From Nakamurella lactea DSM 19367 (GTDB taxonomy: Bacteria; Actinomycetota; Actinomycetes; Mycobacteriales; Nakamurellaceae): 64,000 nt of DNA. The notes under the pieces were generated by a model. It searched no databases. It was given only the letters and a program-made list of their open reading frames with translations, and was not told the DNA's origin. Both the position numbers and the translations under genes were made by a program. Below, in pieces: positions 25,949 through 34,557 of this stretch. The stretch covers positions 1 through 64,000 of the forward strand of contig NZ_AUFT01000018.1 in the NCBI RefSeq assembly GCF_000426645.1, written 5' to 3'. Position 1 is the first letter of the stretch; every line of letters begins with the position of its first letter.

Positions 25949-27025
25949 TCAGACCCGGGGCGGGCCGGCGGTCGAGCCCGGGACGAACGTGGTCGGCAGC
26001 ATCACCCGGCGCGGCTGCTCGTGCTGGGCCGGGTTCAGCAGCAGCTTCGCGGCCTGCCGCCCCTTCTCGACCACCGGCTGGGCGACGGTGGTCAGCCCCG
26101 CGTCGACGGCCGTCTTGACCCCGTCGAATCCGGTCACCGACACGTCCTCAGGCACCCGCTGCCGCCGCCGGTGCAGTTCCTGCACGGCCCCGAGCGCGAG
26201 CACGTCCGAGGTGGCGACCACCGCGGTGACCCCCGGATCCAGCGCCAGCACCTCCGCCGTCGCCGAGGCGCCGGCCTCGACGGTGTGGTCGAACCGTTCC
26301 ACCACCGGAATCCGGTCCCAGGCCACGCCGGCCGCCTCGAACCCGTCACGCAGGCCGGCCAACCGGTTCCGCTGCACGTGGTAGAGCGCGCCGGCCTGCT
26401 GTGCCAGGTCGACCGGGCCGTCGCGGCGGGTACGGCCGAGGCGCATGCAGATCACCCCGATCCTGCGGTGGCCCAACTCGACCAGGTGCCCGGCCAACTC
26501 GCGGATCGCTCCGCGGTCGTCGATCCCGACCAGGTCCACCGTGTCCAGTGCCGGCTGGTCGCAGATCACGGTCGGTACCGGCCGGCCGAGCATCGCCGTC
26601 AGGTGTGGGTCGTCCTCGGCGGTGGAGTAGGCGACGAATCCGTCGACCGCGGCGCTCGACACGCTCATCACGTCCTCGACCCCGGGGCTGCCCGGGATCA
26701 GCAGCAGCCCGATCCTGGCCTGGTCACACTCCAGGGTGAGGCCTTCGAGAAAGGCGATCGCCGCCGGGTCCCGGAACGCGTACGACAGTTGTTCGGTGAG
26801 CAGCAGCCCGACGGCACCGGCCTTGCGGGTGCGCAGCGAACGGGCCATCGGGTCCGGCCCGGCATAGCCGAGCCTGGCTGCGGCGTCCATCACCCGCTGC
26901 CGCAGCGCCGGGGACAACTGGTCGGGCCGGTTGTAGGCGTTGGAGACCGTGGTCCGCGACACGCCGAGCTCTTTCGCCAGCGACGCCAGCGTTGCTCCGT
27001 GGCCCCTCCCGAAACGACCTTCCAT
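25949..27025 (-). CDS. LacI-family transcriptional regulator
   Basis: This 358-residue protein has the LacI DNA-binding head ATLASLAKELGVSRTTVSNAYNRPDQLSPALRQRVMDAAARLGYAG and a periplasmic-binding-like sensor domain (AVGLLLTEQLSYAF, VDGFVAYSTAEDD, PTVICDQPALDTVDLVGIDDRGA, GHRRIGVICMRLG, VAATSDVLALGAVQEL, VSVTGFDGVKTA, TVAQPVVEKGRQAAKLL). It probably answers a sugar. A LacI-type operator lies upstream of the MsiK-like ATPase gene at 28957, with one gene in between. That the two are linked is inference. Confidence 0.87.
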   Translation of the reverse strand: MEGRFGRGHGATLASLAKELGVSRTTVSNAYNRPDQLSPALRQRVMDAAARLGYAGPDPMARSLRTRKAGAVGLLLTEQLSYAFRDPAAIAFLEGLTLECDQARIGLLLIPGSPGVEDVMSVSSAAVDGFVAYSTAEDDPHLTAMLGRPVPTVICDQPALDTVDLVGIDDRGAIRELAGHLVELGHRRIGVICMRLGRTRRDGPVDLAQQAGALYHVQRNRLAGLRDGFEAAGVAWDRIPVVERFDHTVEAGASATAEVLALDPGVTAVVATSDVLALGAVQELHRRRQRVPEDVSVTGFDGVKTAVDAGLTTVAQPVVEKGRQAAKLLLNPAQHEQPRRVMLPTTFVPGSTAGPPRV

Positions 27026-27103
27026 CCGAGCACCGTATCGGAGCAGGTTCCAGCGATCGGACTGGACCGGCCGGGACAGCGGCGCTGACCGGCGTCGGCG
27101 CCC

Positions 27104-28669
27104 TCAGGAACGGCGGAATGCCCGGTTCAGCAGGCCGAGGACGTCGCTCGGCAGGTCCTGTTCGGCCAGCGTGACGGACGCCGGTGCGGTAGTGCTCTCG
27201 GCACCGGACAGTTCCACCTGGTAGACGAACCGGTCGGGTTGCGGGCGGCCGGCGGGCAGCTGCTGCAACCGGCCCGACAACAGCGCCTGCCACTGGGTCG
27301 CGTCCTCGCGCGGCAGATCGGCGAGCCGCACGGTGTGCTCGACCGTGCGTCCGGCGAACCCGCCGGACCGGCGCACGGTGAGCCGGGCGTCGGCGGCGGG
27401 CGGGTGATGCCCGGTCGGTGACGGACCGGCCGCCGGGGTCGCCGCGGACCCGGTCGCCCGCCGCGTACCGCCGGGGGGCAGCACCCCGACCTGCTCCCAG
27501 CCGCTGCGCACCGCGGACTGCTGTTCGGAACCGGCACCGAACTGCGCGCCGGCCGCGTCGATCGTCAGCCCGGCGAAGGTGACGAAATCGCAGTCGGCCC
27601 TGATCGGGCCGCCGGTGAGCACCGCGTACCAGACCGCGCCGGCGCCGGACCACGCCTGGCCGCCGATGCCGGTGGCCGCCAGGTAGAACGCCCGGTTCGG
27701 GATGCCCGAGTTGATGTGTACGCCGCCGTTGTCGGCGGTGGTGTTCACATAGCCGGACATGGAGTCCGGCTGCGGATCCTTGCCGAGGACCGGATCGTCG
27801 TAGGCGGTGCCCGGCGCCTTCATCGAGCGCAGGGCGACGCCGTCGACGCCCGGCATCAGCAGGTCGGCGCCGATCAGCCAGTCGGCCTGATCGGCGCTCT
27901 GGCCGAGCAGCCGCTGCTTGACCAGCACGCCGAACACGTCGGAAATGCTCTCGTTCAGCGCACCCGACTGGCCCTGGTACCGCAGGCCGGCGGTGTAGTC
28001 GGTGACGCCGTGGGTGAGTTCGTGACCGATCACATCGACGCTGGCGGTGAAGGCGCCGAACACCTTCCCGTCGCCGTCGCCGAACACCATCTGCGTGCCG
28101 TCCCAGTAGGCGTTGTCGTAGTCGTGCGAGTAGTGCACCGAGGCCAGCAGCGGCAATCCCTTGCCGTCCAACGAGTTCCGTCGGTACTCCTGGTAGTACA
28201 GGTCCCAGGTGGCACCGAGCCCGTCGAACGCCTGGTTCACCGCGGCGTCGGCGACCGCCGGGTCGCCCTCGCTGCGAACCGTCCGGCCGGGCAGCGTCTC
28301 GCCGTTATCCGCGTCGGCGATCGTCCGGTGCGGTACCGGGTCGCCGGACTCGGTGGCCGGCCCGGTGCCGGACGCGGTCCTTAACCCGGTGCCGGACTCG
28401 GAGCTGATGGACGCCTGACCCGCAGCAGCAGCCGGCCCGGCCGCGACCCCGGCCTGCGGGTTGAGCCGGTCCTGCCGGACCGCCGCGTCGCGCTCGAGCG
28501 TCCGCACCGCCCTGGCGGCCAGTGTCGGATCGTCACACATCGCCAGCGCGGCAAGGAGGTACGGCGGCACGATGCCGCAATGGGCGGGCCGGCTGCCGAC
28601 CGACGCGTCCCCCCGGCCCCGACCGCCGCCGGCACGGGGACCGGGTAGCCCGCTGGAATACTCGATCAT
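27104..28669 (-). CDS. Protealysin-like M4 metallopeptidase with C-terminal emfourin-like domain
   Basis: This 521-residue thermolysin-family protease has no signal peptide, as in protealysin-type enzymes. The short propeptide contains HCGIVPPYLLAALA. After an Ala/Ser/Gly linker (about residues 75-110) comes the catalytic domain with YYQEYRRNSLDGKGLPLLASVHY, the zinc site VDVIGHELTHGVTDYTAGL, the third ligand Glu in GALNESISDVFG and GGVHINSGIPNRAFYLAA (catalytic His region). From about residue 425, RLTVRRSGGFAGRT, TVRLADLP and VYQVELSG resemble emfourin, the M4 inhibitor usually encoded as a separate protein. The fusion suggests built-in control. Confidence 0.85.
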   Translation of the reverse strand: MIEYSSGLPGPRAGGGRGRGDASVGSRPAHCGIVPPYLLAALAMCDDPTLAARAVRTLERDAAVRQDRLNPQAGVAAGPAAAAGQASISSESGTGLRTASGTGPATESGDPVPHRTIADADNGETLPGRTVRSEGDPAVADAAVNQAFDGLGATWDLYYQEYRRNSLDGKGLPLLASVHYSHDYDNAYWDGTQMVFGDGDGKVFGAFTASVDVIGHELTHGVTDYTAGLRYQGQSGALNESISDVFGVLVKQRLLGQSADQADWLIGADLLMPGVDGVALRSMKAPGTAYDDPVLGKDPQPDSMSGYVNTTADNGGVHINSGIPNRAFYLAATGIGGQAWSGAGAVWYAVLTGGPIRADCDFVTFAGLTIDAAGAQFGAGSEQQSAVRSGWEQVGVLPPGGTRRATGSAATPAAGPSPTGHHPPAADARLTVRRSGGFAGRTVEHTVRLADLPREDATQWQALLSGRLQQLPAGRPQPDRFVYQVELSGAESTTAPASVTLAEQDLPSDVLGLLNRAFRRS

Positions 28670-28814
28670 GATCCCAGTGTGCGCCGCGACACCGACGGTC
28701 CGGTCCGCGGCAGATCACGATCTGACCACATCCGCCCGAGCCGGGCAGCTACAGCCACCGCCCATCGACCCCGCGCCCATCGTTCCCCCGAACGGGTGAA
28801 ACGTGGGCGCGCTT

Positions 28815-28828
28815 GGAAAGCGTTTTCC
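28815..28828. promoter_or_regulatory. LacI-type operator upstream of the ABC ATPase gene
   Basis: GGAAAGCGTTTTCC is a palindrome with a central CG and 12 of 14 symmetric positions, the form bound by LacI/GalR-family regulators. It lies 129 bases before the ATPase start. The LacI gene at 25949-27025 is the nearest candidate. Confidence 0.65.
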
Positions 28829-28956
28829 CGACGGTGCTTCCCAACCGGCACGTCGGTCGCTAGCCTCGCCAGGACAGGCATCGCCGAGCGTGCGGTGCGC
28901 CAGCTAGCAGTGTCGCCACCGTGCTGTGGCCGCCACCAGAACAGGAAGGACCCCAG

Positions 28957-30111
28957 ATGGCAGAGGTCGTCTACGACGAGGCATCCCGCGTCTACCCGGG
29001 CAACCCGCCGGTACGCGCGGTCGACAAGCTCAGCCTGAACATCGTCGACGGCGAGTTCCTGGTGCTGGTCGGCCCGTCCGGCTCCGGCAAGTCCACCGCG
29101 CTGCGGATGCTGGCCGGCCTTGAGGACGTCAACGAAGGCCGCATCCTGATCGGCGGCCGGGACGTCACCAACGTGCCGCCGAAGAACCGCGACATCGCGA
29201 TGGTGTTCCAGAGCTATGCGTTGTACCCGCACATGACCGTCGCCGAGAACATGGGCTTCGCGCTCAAGCTGCGCGGCGTCAACAAGTCCGAGATCGCCGC
29301 CAAGGTCAAGGAGGCCGCCGGCCTGCTGGACCTGGAGAAGTACCTGGACCGCAAGCCGAAGGCGCTCTCCGGCGGCCAGCGGCAGCGCGTCGCCATGGGC
29401 CGGGCCATCGTCCGCGAGCCCTCGGTGTTCCTGATGGACGAGCCGCTGTCCAACCTGGACGCCAAGCTGCGCGTCGAGACCCGGGCGAACATCGCCGAGC
29501 TGCAGGCCCGGCTCGGCACCACCACCGTCTACGTCACCCACGACCAGGTCGAGGCGATGACCATGGGTCACCGGGTCGCCGTGCTCAAGGACGGCATCCT
29601 GCAGCAGTGCGACACCCCGCGGACGCTGTACGACAAGCCGGCGAACGTCTTCGTCGCCGGCTTCATGGGCTCCCCCGCGATGAACCTGATGCAGCTGCCG
29701 CTGGCCGACGGTGGCGTGCAGCTCGGCGAGACCGTCGTCCCGCTGCCCCGCGACGTGCAGTCCGAGGCCGGCTCCGAGGGCCTGAAGGAGGTCACCTTCG
29801 GCGTCCGCCCGGAGAACCTGCTGCTGGGCAGCCAAGGCATCCCGGTGACCGTCGACCTGGTCGAGGAGCTCGGCGCCGACTCGTTCATCCACGGGCACGG
29901 CCCGAACGGCGAGCGCCTGGTGATCCGCACCGACGCCAGGGTGCAGCTGACCCAGGGCACCACCGTGCGGGCCACCGTTCAGGACGGCGACCACGTGCAC
30001 GTGTTCAACCCGAACACCGGCGAGCGGCTGAAGTCGTCCGGCGCGGTGGCGGCTGACGCCGGACTGGCCGCAACGGACGTCGCCGGAGTCGCGTCACTCA
30101 CCAAGGAGTAA
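28957..30111 (+). CDS. MsiK/UgpC-type sugar ABC transporter ATP-binding protein
   Basis: This 384-residue protein powers carbohydrate importers of the CUT1 type. It has Walker A GPSGSGKST, Q-loop FQSYALYPHMTV, signature LSGGQRQRVAMGRAIV, Walker B VFLMDEPLSNLDAKLR and H-loop VYVTHDQVEAMT. The C-terminal TOBE-type domain (about 240-370) includes FGVRPENLLL. ATG 28957 has AGGAAGGA upstream. No permeases accompany it, whereas two sugar permease sets in this window (45027-46889 and 60849-62698) lack an ATPase, so it probably serves several transporters, as MsiK does in Streptomyces. A LacI-type operator is upstream. Confidence 0.9.
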   Translation: MAEVVYDEASRVYPGNPPVRAVDKLSLNIVDGEFLVLVGPSGSGKSTALRMLAGLEDVNEGRILIGGRDVTNVPPKNRDIAMVFQSYALYPHMTVAENMGFALKLRGVNKSEIAAKVKEAAGLLDLEKYLDRKPKALSGGQRQRVAMGRAIVREPSVFLMDEPLSNLDAKLRVETRANIAELQARLGTTTVYVTHDQVEAMTMGHRVAVLKDGILQQCDTPRTLYDKPANVFVAGFMGSPAMNLMQLPLADGGVQLGETVVPLPRDVQSEAGSEGLKEVTFGVRPENLLLGSQGIPVTVDLVEELGADSFIHGHGPNGERLVIRTDARVQLTQGTTVRATVQDGDHVHVFNPNTGERLKSSGAVAADAGLAATDVAGVASLTKE

Positions 30112-30128
30112 GAGGTTCGCGGCCTGTA

Positions 30129-30208
30129 CTGCGGTGATGACCGTGGAAATCAGACCGATCACCGCAGAAGGACCCGCGAACCTTGGGGTTCGCGGGTCCT
30201 TCTGCGGT
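30129..30208. terminator. Strong bidirectional terminator with a competing upstream hairpin
   Basis: A perfect 22-bp inverted repeat (30161-30182 with 30187-30208, loop TTGG) lies between two convergent genes. CTGCGGTGAT at 30129-30138 is also complementary to ATCACCGCAG at 30158-30167, which overlaps the terminator's left arm, so the two hairpins exclude each other. There is no T-tract. Termination in both directions is the simple reading. Confidence 0.85.
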
Positions 30209-30216
30209 TGATGCCG

Positions 30217-31626
30217 TCAGCCCAATCGCACGGTGAGCGTCTGCACCAGCGGGGGCGACTGCGGCGTCAGCTGGATCTCGCAACGCAGCGAGCCGCTGCT
30301 GCCGGGACTGGTCCAGACCAGATGCGCCGGTGAGTTGCAGAACGGTGAAGCCGACAGCAACGGCACCGGGTCCGTTGCTGCGATCCCAGCGGCCCGCACC
30401 AACTCTCCGATCGAGGCGGCCCGCCGCGACAGCGGCTCGTCCAGCTCGACATTGTCGGCGAACAGCGCGCCGGCCAGTTCCGGATCCCAGTGGCGCAGCA
30501 GGCGTTCAACGGTATCCCTGGCCGCGATCGTCTCCGGCCACAGCTCCGGCGCCCGCTCCGGCATCGCGGTTTCGTCGAGCATCAGCGTCAGTGCCGCACG
30601 GGCAGCGAGTTTGGTGCCGCAGTAGGTGGCATTCTCCATCGCCACGATCCCGATGCCGGACTCGGAGTGCCAGCGCAGGTGGGCGCCGAAGCCGGGGTAT
30701 CCACCCGAGTGCGCCAGGACCGTGCCGTGCCGCGGCGATTCCTCCACCACCAGGCCGTACCCGTAACCATTGCCGTCGTCGTCGTCCTCCCCGATCGGGG
30801 TGTGCACGGTGCCCATTTCGCGGCGGGACGCCGCCGACAGCACCCGCTCGTCGGCCGGATCACCGAGCCAGCGGACCCAGTCGACCAGCGCCCGCGGGGT
30901 GGCGAACAGGCCGCCGATCGGCGAGAAGGCACCGGGCCCGGAGAACGGCTGCGCGACCCACTCGGCCGGCTCGGGGCCACCGCCGGTCCGGTGGTAGCCG
31001 ACGGCGACCCCGTCGGCGGCAGGAACCCCTGCGTGGTACGCGATCTGATCCAGGCCGAGCGGTCGCAACAACTCGTCGGTGACGAAATCGACATAGGGAC
31101 GGCCGGCCGCCACCGCGATCGCCCGGCCGACAAGCGCGAACCCCAGGTTCGAATACTCGTACCCGGTTCCCGGCCGACGGACGAACCGAAACCCGTTGCC
31201 CGCCAGCCGGTCGAAGTCGGCAATGCTCATCGACTCCTGCCGGTCCGCCCACGGGTCGTCGGTCGGCAATCCGCCGTTCATCGACAGCAACTGGCCAACG
31301 GTCGGTAGCCGGCCACCGGCCCCCTCGGGGCCGCCCAGCCGGACGAACTTGTCGATCGGATCGTCCAGCGAGAGCCGGCCCGCATCGCGCAGCAGCAAGG
31401 CCGCCGCGGCGGTGAAACTCTTGGTGCAGGAAGCGATCCGGAACGCGGTGTCCACCGAAGGTCGGCCGTCGGCGGGCACGCCCGTCAGCCCGTTGCCGAA
31501 GATCAGTCCCGACCGGTCGAAGACGGCGTAGGTGGACCAGGGCGAGCGCAGCTGATCGATCCGGGCGGAGAAGATCGCCTCGACACCGTCCTGGGTGCTG
31601 CCCAGTCGTTCCAGATGATGCCTCAC
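30217..31626 (-). CDS. Class C beta-lactamase-like serine hydrolase
   Basis: This 469-residue protein from GTG 31626 has the penicillin-binding/beta-lactamase fold of family S12: SxxK in RIASCTKSFTAAAALLL, YSN in YEYSNLGFALVGRAIA and HSGG in TVLAHSGGYPGFGAHL in place of KTG. There is no signal peptide, so it acts in the cytoplasm; such proteins are often esterases or D-aminopeptidases rather than antibiotic-destroying enzymes. The last 110 residues form an extra domain. The frame stays open far upstream, but homology begins near this start. Confidence 0.83.
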   Translation of the reverse strand: MRHHLERLGSTQDGVEAIFSARIDQLRSPWSTYAVFDRSGLIFGNGLTGVPADGRPSVDTAFRIASCTKSFTAAAALLLRDAGRLSLDDPIDKFVRLGGPEGAGGRLPTVGQLLSMNGGLPTDDPWADRQESMSIADFDRLAGNGFRFVRRPGTGYEYSNLGFALVGRAIAVAAGRPYVDFVTDELLRPLGLDQIAYHAGVPAADGVAVGYHRTGGGPEPAEWVAQPFSGPGAFSPIGGLFATPRALVDWVRWLGDPADERVLSAASRREMGTVHTPIGEDDDDGNGYGYGLVVEESPRHGTVLAHSGGYPGFGAHLRWHSESGIGIVAMENATYCGTKLAARAALTLMLDETAMPERAPELWPETIAARDTVERLLRHWDPELAGALFADNVELDEPLSRRAASIGELVRAAGIAATDPVPLLSASPFCNSPAHLVWTSPGSSGSLRCEIQLTPQSPPLVQTLTVRLG

Positions 31627-31747
31627 CGTGCTCCTCGCCGCTGCCTCGCCGTGCCGGATTGCCCCGTCGTGCCGGGATCCACAGATCGCAGATCCTACGG
31701 GTGGGTGGCGATCCGGCTTTCGGCGACCGCTGGACGCTGCTACTGTG

Positions 31748-31766
31748 AATGGGAATGATTCCCATT
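31748..31766. promoter_or_regulatory. Zur-like operator of the zinc ABC operon
   Basis: AATGGGAATGATTCCCATT is a 19-base palindrome, perfect except for its centre base, of the Fur/Zur type. It starts 2 bases after a TACTGT box (31741-31746), so it would cover the transcription start, and lies 20 bases before the GTG of the binding-protein gene. Repression by Zur when zinc is plentiful is the likely function. Confidence 0.8.
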
Positions 31767-31786
31767 TAGCCGTCAGGAGCCCCCCA

Positions 31787-32731
31787 GTGCGATTTGCGCC
31801 CCGTGCCGTCCCCGCCCTCGCCGCGACCGCTGCCGCCGCCGTGCTGGTCGCCGGCTGCGGTTCGTCCGGTGCCGCGGACCCGACCGCGAACGGAGCCGCT
31901 GCCGATCCGACGGGCGGGCCGGCCTCGATCTCGGTGGTCACCTCGACGAATGTGTACGCCTCGATCGCCACGACCATCGGCGGCGACGCGGTCCAGGTGT
32001 CGGCCATCCTGTCGGACCCGGCCGCCGACCCGCACTCGTTCGAGGTCTCGGCGCAGGACCAGGTGAAGATCGCCAAGGCCCAACTGGTGATTGCCAACGG
32101 CGGCGGATACGACGATTTCGCCCAGCAGATGGTCGATGCCGCCGATCCGCGGCCGCAGCTGCTCGACGCCGTCCAGATCTCCGGGTTGGACACCGGCGAC
32201 TCCGACCATTTCAACGAGCACGTCTTCTACGACCTGGACGCGATGACGAAGCTGGGCAACGCCATTGCCGGCAAACTCGCCGAACTGGATCCGGCCGGCA
32301 AGGCCACCTTCGACAAGAACGCCGCCGACTTCACAAAGGTGCTGGCGGCCCTCAAGGACCGGGCCGCCGGCATCGGCGCGGCGCACCCGGGGGTCAAGGC
32401 CGTTGTCACCGAGCCGGTGGCCGACTACCTGCTGGCCTCGGCCGGCATCAGCGATGTCACGCCCGGGGACTTTGCCGAGGCGATCGAGCAGGAGAACGAC
32501 CCGGCGCCCGGCGACATCGCCCAGGTCGACGCGCTGCTGGCCGGCGGGACGGTGAGCCTGGTGGTGTTCAACTCACAGACCGCCGGACCGGTCACCGAAC
32601 GGCTGGAGACGAAAGCGCAGCAGACCGGCATCCCGGTACTGAAGGTGACCGAGACCCTGCCGGCCGGCGTCACCGATTACGCCGATTGGATCGGCGGCAC
32701 CCTCGACGCGCTCAGCAAGGCCTTGGGATGA
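31787..32731 (+). CDS. Zinc/manganese ABC transporter substrate-binding lipoprotein
   Basis: This 314-residue protein begins at GTG 31787 with AGGAG 8 bases upstream. The signal ends in a lipobox LVAGC, so the protein is lipid-anchored outside the membrane. The cluster A-I fold is seen in VVTSTNVYASIATTIGGDAV, ILSDPAADPHSFE (His ligand), ADLVIANGGGYDDF-like sequence, NEHVFYDLDAM (His ligand) and AVVTEPVADYLLASAGI, where the third ligand is Glu rather than the usual His. The His-rich loop of many ZnuA proteins is absent. It is the first gene of a three-gene operon under a Zur-like box. Confidence 0.88.
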   Translation: MRFAPRAVPALAATAAAAVLVAGCGSSGAADPTANGAAADPTGGPASISVVTSTNVYASIATTIGGDAVQVSAILSDPAADPHSFEVSAQDQVKIAKAQLVIANGGGYDDFAQQMVDAADPRPQLLDAVQISGLDTGDSDHFNEHVFYDLDAMTKLGNAIAGKLAELDPAGKATFDKNAADFTKVLAALKDRAAGIGAAHPGVKAVVTEPVADYLLASAGISDVTPGDFAEAIEQENDPAPGDIAQVDALLAGGTVSLVVFNSQTAGPVTERLETKAQQTGIPVLKVTETLPAGVTDYADWIGGTLDALSKALG

Positions 32732-33618
32732 CGACGCGACTCGCGCCCGGCACCGCCGGTCCGGCGAGTGGCCGGCGGGAAGCGATAATGACTCCCGTGC
32801 CAGCAGCCGGAGCCACCACCCCCGCCGTGCGGCTGCGCGACGCAGAACTCGCCTTCGGCCCCAGGGTGTTGTGGTCCGGGCTGGACCTGGACATCGCCCC
32901 CGGCGAGTTCGTCGCGGTGCTCGGCCCGAACGGTGCCGGCAAGACCAGCATGCTCAAGATGCTGCTCGGGCAGCTGCCGCTGACCGCCGGCACGGTGCAG
33001 ATCGCCGGCCGGCAGGCCAGCCGCGGCTCCAGTGCGATCGGCTACGTACCACAGCAGCGCTCCTTCGACCCCGGCCTACCGGTGCGCGCCCGCGACCTGG
33101 TCGGGTTCGGCATCGACGGCCACCGATGGGGACTGCCCTGGCCGGGCCGGGATCGACGGCAACGAATCGACGCGGCGCTCGCCGCGGTCGGGGCCGGCGG
33201 CTACGCGGACTCGCCGGTCGGGATGCTCTCCGGCGGTGAGCAGCAACGGCTGCGGATCGCCCAGGCACTGATCACCGATCCGGCTGTGCTGCTGTGCGAC
33301 GAGCCGCTGCTCAGCCTGGATCTGGCGCACCAGCAGGCGGTGTCGAACCTGATCGACCGCCGCCGCCGGGAAGCGCACACGGCGGTGGTCTTCGTGACCC
33401 ACGAGATCAACCCGATCCTGTCGATGGTCGACCGGGTGCTGTACCTGGTCGGCGGCGAGTTCCGGATCGGTCCGCCGGACGAGGTGATGACCTCCGCGGT
33501 GCTGTCCGAGCTGTACGGCACCCCGATCGACGTGTTGCGGGCCGGCGACCGGATCGTCGTGCTCGGCACCGATCACCATGTGCACCACGGGGATCACGAC
33601 GACATCGAGGTCCTCTAG
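32728..33618 (+). CDS. Zinc/manganese ABC transporter ATP-binding protein
   Basis: This 296-residue ATPase overlaps the previous stop (ATGA). It has Walker A LGPNGAGKTS, Q-loop YVPQQRSFD, signature MLSGGEQQRLRIAQALI, Walker B AVLLCDEPLLSLDLAHQQ and the H-loop VFVTHEIN. The C-terminal tail contains TDHHVHHGDHDD, a histidine-rich segment that could sense or hold metal. It forms the importer with the binding protein and the permease. Confidence 0.9.
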   Translation: MTTRLAPGTAGPASGRREAIMTPVPAAGATTPAVRLRDAELAFGPRVLWSGLDLDIAPGEFVAVLGPNGAGKTSMLKMLLGQLPLTAGTVQIAGRQASRGSSAIGYVPQQRSFDPGLPVRARDLVGFGIDGHRWGLPWPGRDRRQRIDAALAAVGAGGYADSPVGMLSGGEQQRLRIAQALITDPAVLLCDEPLLSLDLAHQQAVSNLIDRRRREAHTAVVFVTHEINPILSMVDRVLYLVGGEFRIGPPDEVMTSAVLSELYGTPIDVLRAGDRIVVLGTDHHVHHGDHDDIEVL

Positions 33619-34524
33619 GTGTCGGACGTCTTCTCGCTCTCGACGATCGCCGAGCTGCTGCCCTACGTGTACGGCTCGCTGATCGCCGGCGCGATCCTCG
33701 GCCTGCTCGGCGGGGTGATCGGCCCGATGATCCAGGCCCGGGATCTGGCATTCGCGGTGCACGGGGCCTCGGAGTTGTCCTTCGCCGGCGGCGCCGCCGC
33801 CCTGTTGTTCTTCGGCACCGGCGCCGCTGCCACCGGCACGCTGGTGGCCACCGGCTCGATCGTCGGTTCGGTGATCGCGGCGATCCTGTTCGGGTTACTG
33901 GGTTTTCGGGCTCGCGACCGCAATTCGGCGATCGGCGTGATCCTGCCGTTCGGGTTGGGCCTCGGGGTGTTGTTCCTGGCCCTGTATCCGGGCCGGTCGG
34001 CGAACAAGTTCGGGCTGCTGGTCGGGCAGATCGTCGCGGTGGACCAGACCCAGCTGTGGTTGCTGGTGGCCGTCGCGGTGGTGGTGCTCGGTTCACTCGC
34101 GGTGATCTGGCGGCCGCTGTTCTTCGCCTCGGTCGACCCGGAAGTTGCTGCGGCCCGCGGAGTTCCGGTCCGGTTCCTGGCCCCGTTGTTCATGCTGTTG
34201 CTCGGGTTGACGGTAGCCATGGCGGTGCAGATCGTCGGCGCGCTGCTGGTGCTCTCGCTGCTCATCACGCCGACCGCGGCCGCAGTCAGGGTGACGGCCT
34301 CACCGGCCAAGGTGACGCTGTTGTCGGTCGCCTTCGCGATGTTCTCCGCGGTCGTCGGGATCATCCTCTCGCTGACGCCGAAGCTGCCGGTGAGCCCGTG
34401 CGTCACCACCGTCTCGTTCCTGATCTACCTGGTCTGTCGGCTGATCGGCAGCCTCCGGGCCCGGCGCGGCTGGGGCCGGCGGACGGTCACCTCGGCGGCC
34501 GTCACCGCCGAACCGGTCGGCTGA
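33619..34524 (+). CDS. Zinc/manganese ABC transporter permease
   Basis: This 301-residue ABC-3 family permease has about eight membrane helices. GTG 33619 follows the ATPase stop without a gap. Typical segments are LLGGVIGPMIQARDLAFAVHGASELSFAGGAAALLFFG, LGFRARDRNSAIGVILPFGLGLGVLFLALYPG and VAMAVQIVGALLVLSLLITPTAAAVRVT. It completes the Zur-controlled operon. Confidence 0.9.
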   Translation: MSDVFSLSTIAELLPYVYGSLIAGAILGLLGGVIGPMIQARDLAFAVHGASELSFAGGAAALLFFGTGAAATGTLVATGSIVGSVIAAILFGLLGFRARDRNSAIGVILPFGLGLGVLFLALYPGRSANKFGLLVGQIVAVDQTQLWLLVAVAVVVLGSLAVIWRPLFFASVDPEVAAARGVPVRFLAPLFMLLLGLTVAMAVQIVGALLVLSLLITPTAAAVRVTASPAKVTLLSVAFAMFSAVVGIILSLTPKLPVSPCVTTVSFLIYLVCRLIGSLRARRGWGRRTVTSAAVTAEPVG

Positions 34525-34532
34525 GCCGTTCC

Positions 34533-34551
34533 GGCGGCGGCACCGGCCGCC
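34533..34551. terminator. GC-rich hairpin after the zinc operon
   Basis: GGCGG at the left end pairs with CCGCC at the right end with further G-C pairs inward. It lies between convergent genes, so a terminator is likely, but there is no T-tract. Confidence 0.35.
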
Positions 34552-34557
34552 CTGGGA

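Noticed and set aside
30217-32214. A 665-codon frame extending the beta-lactamase-like gene upstream
   Set aside because: The extra part is antisense to the zinc-binding lipoprotein and its promoter; homology begins near GTG 31626.
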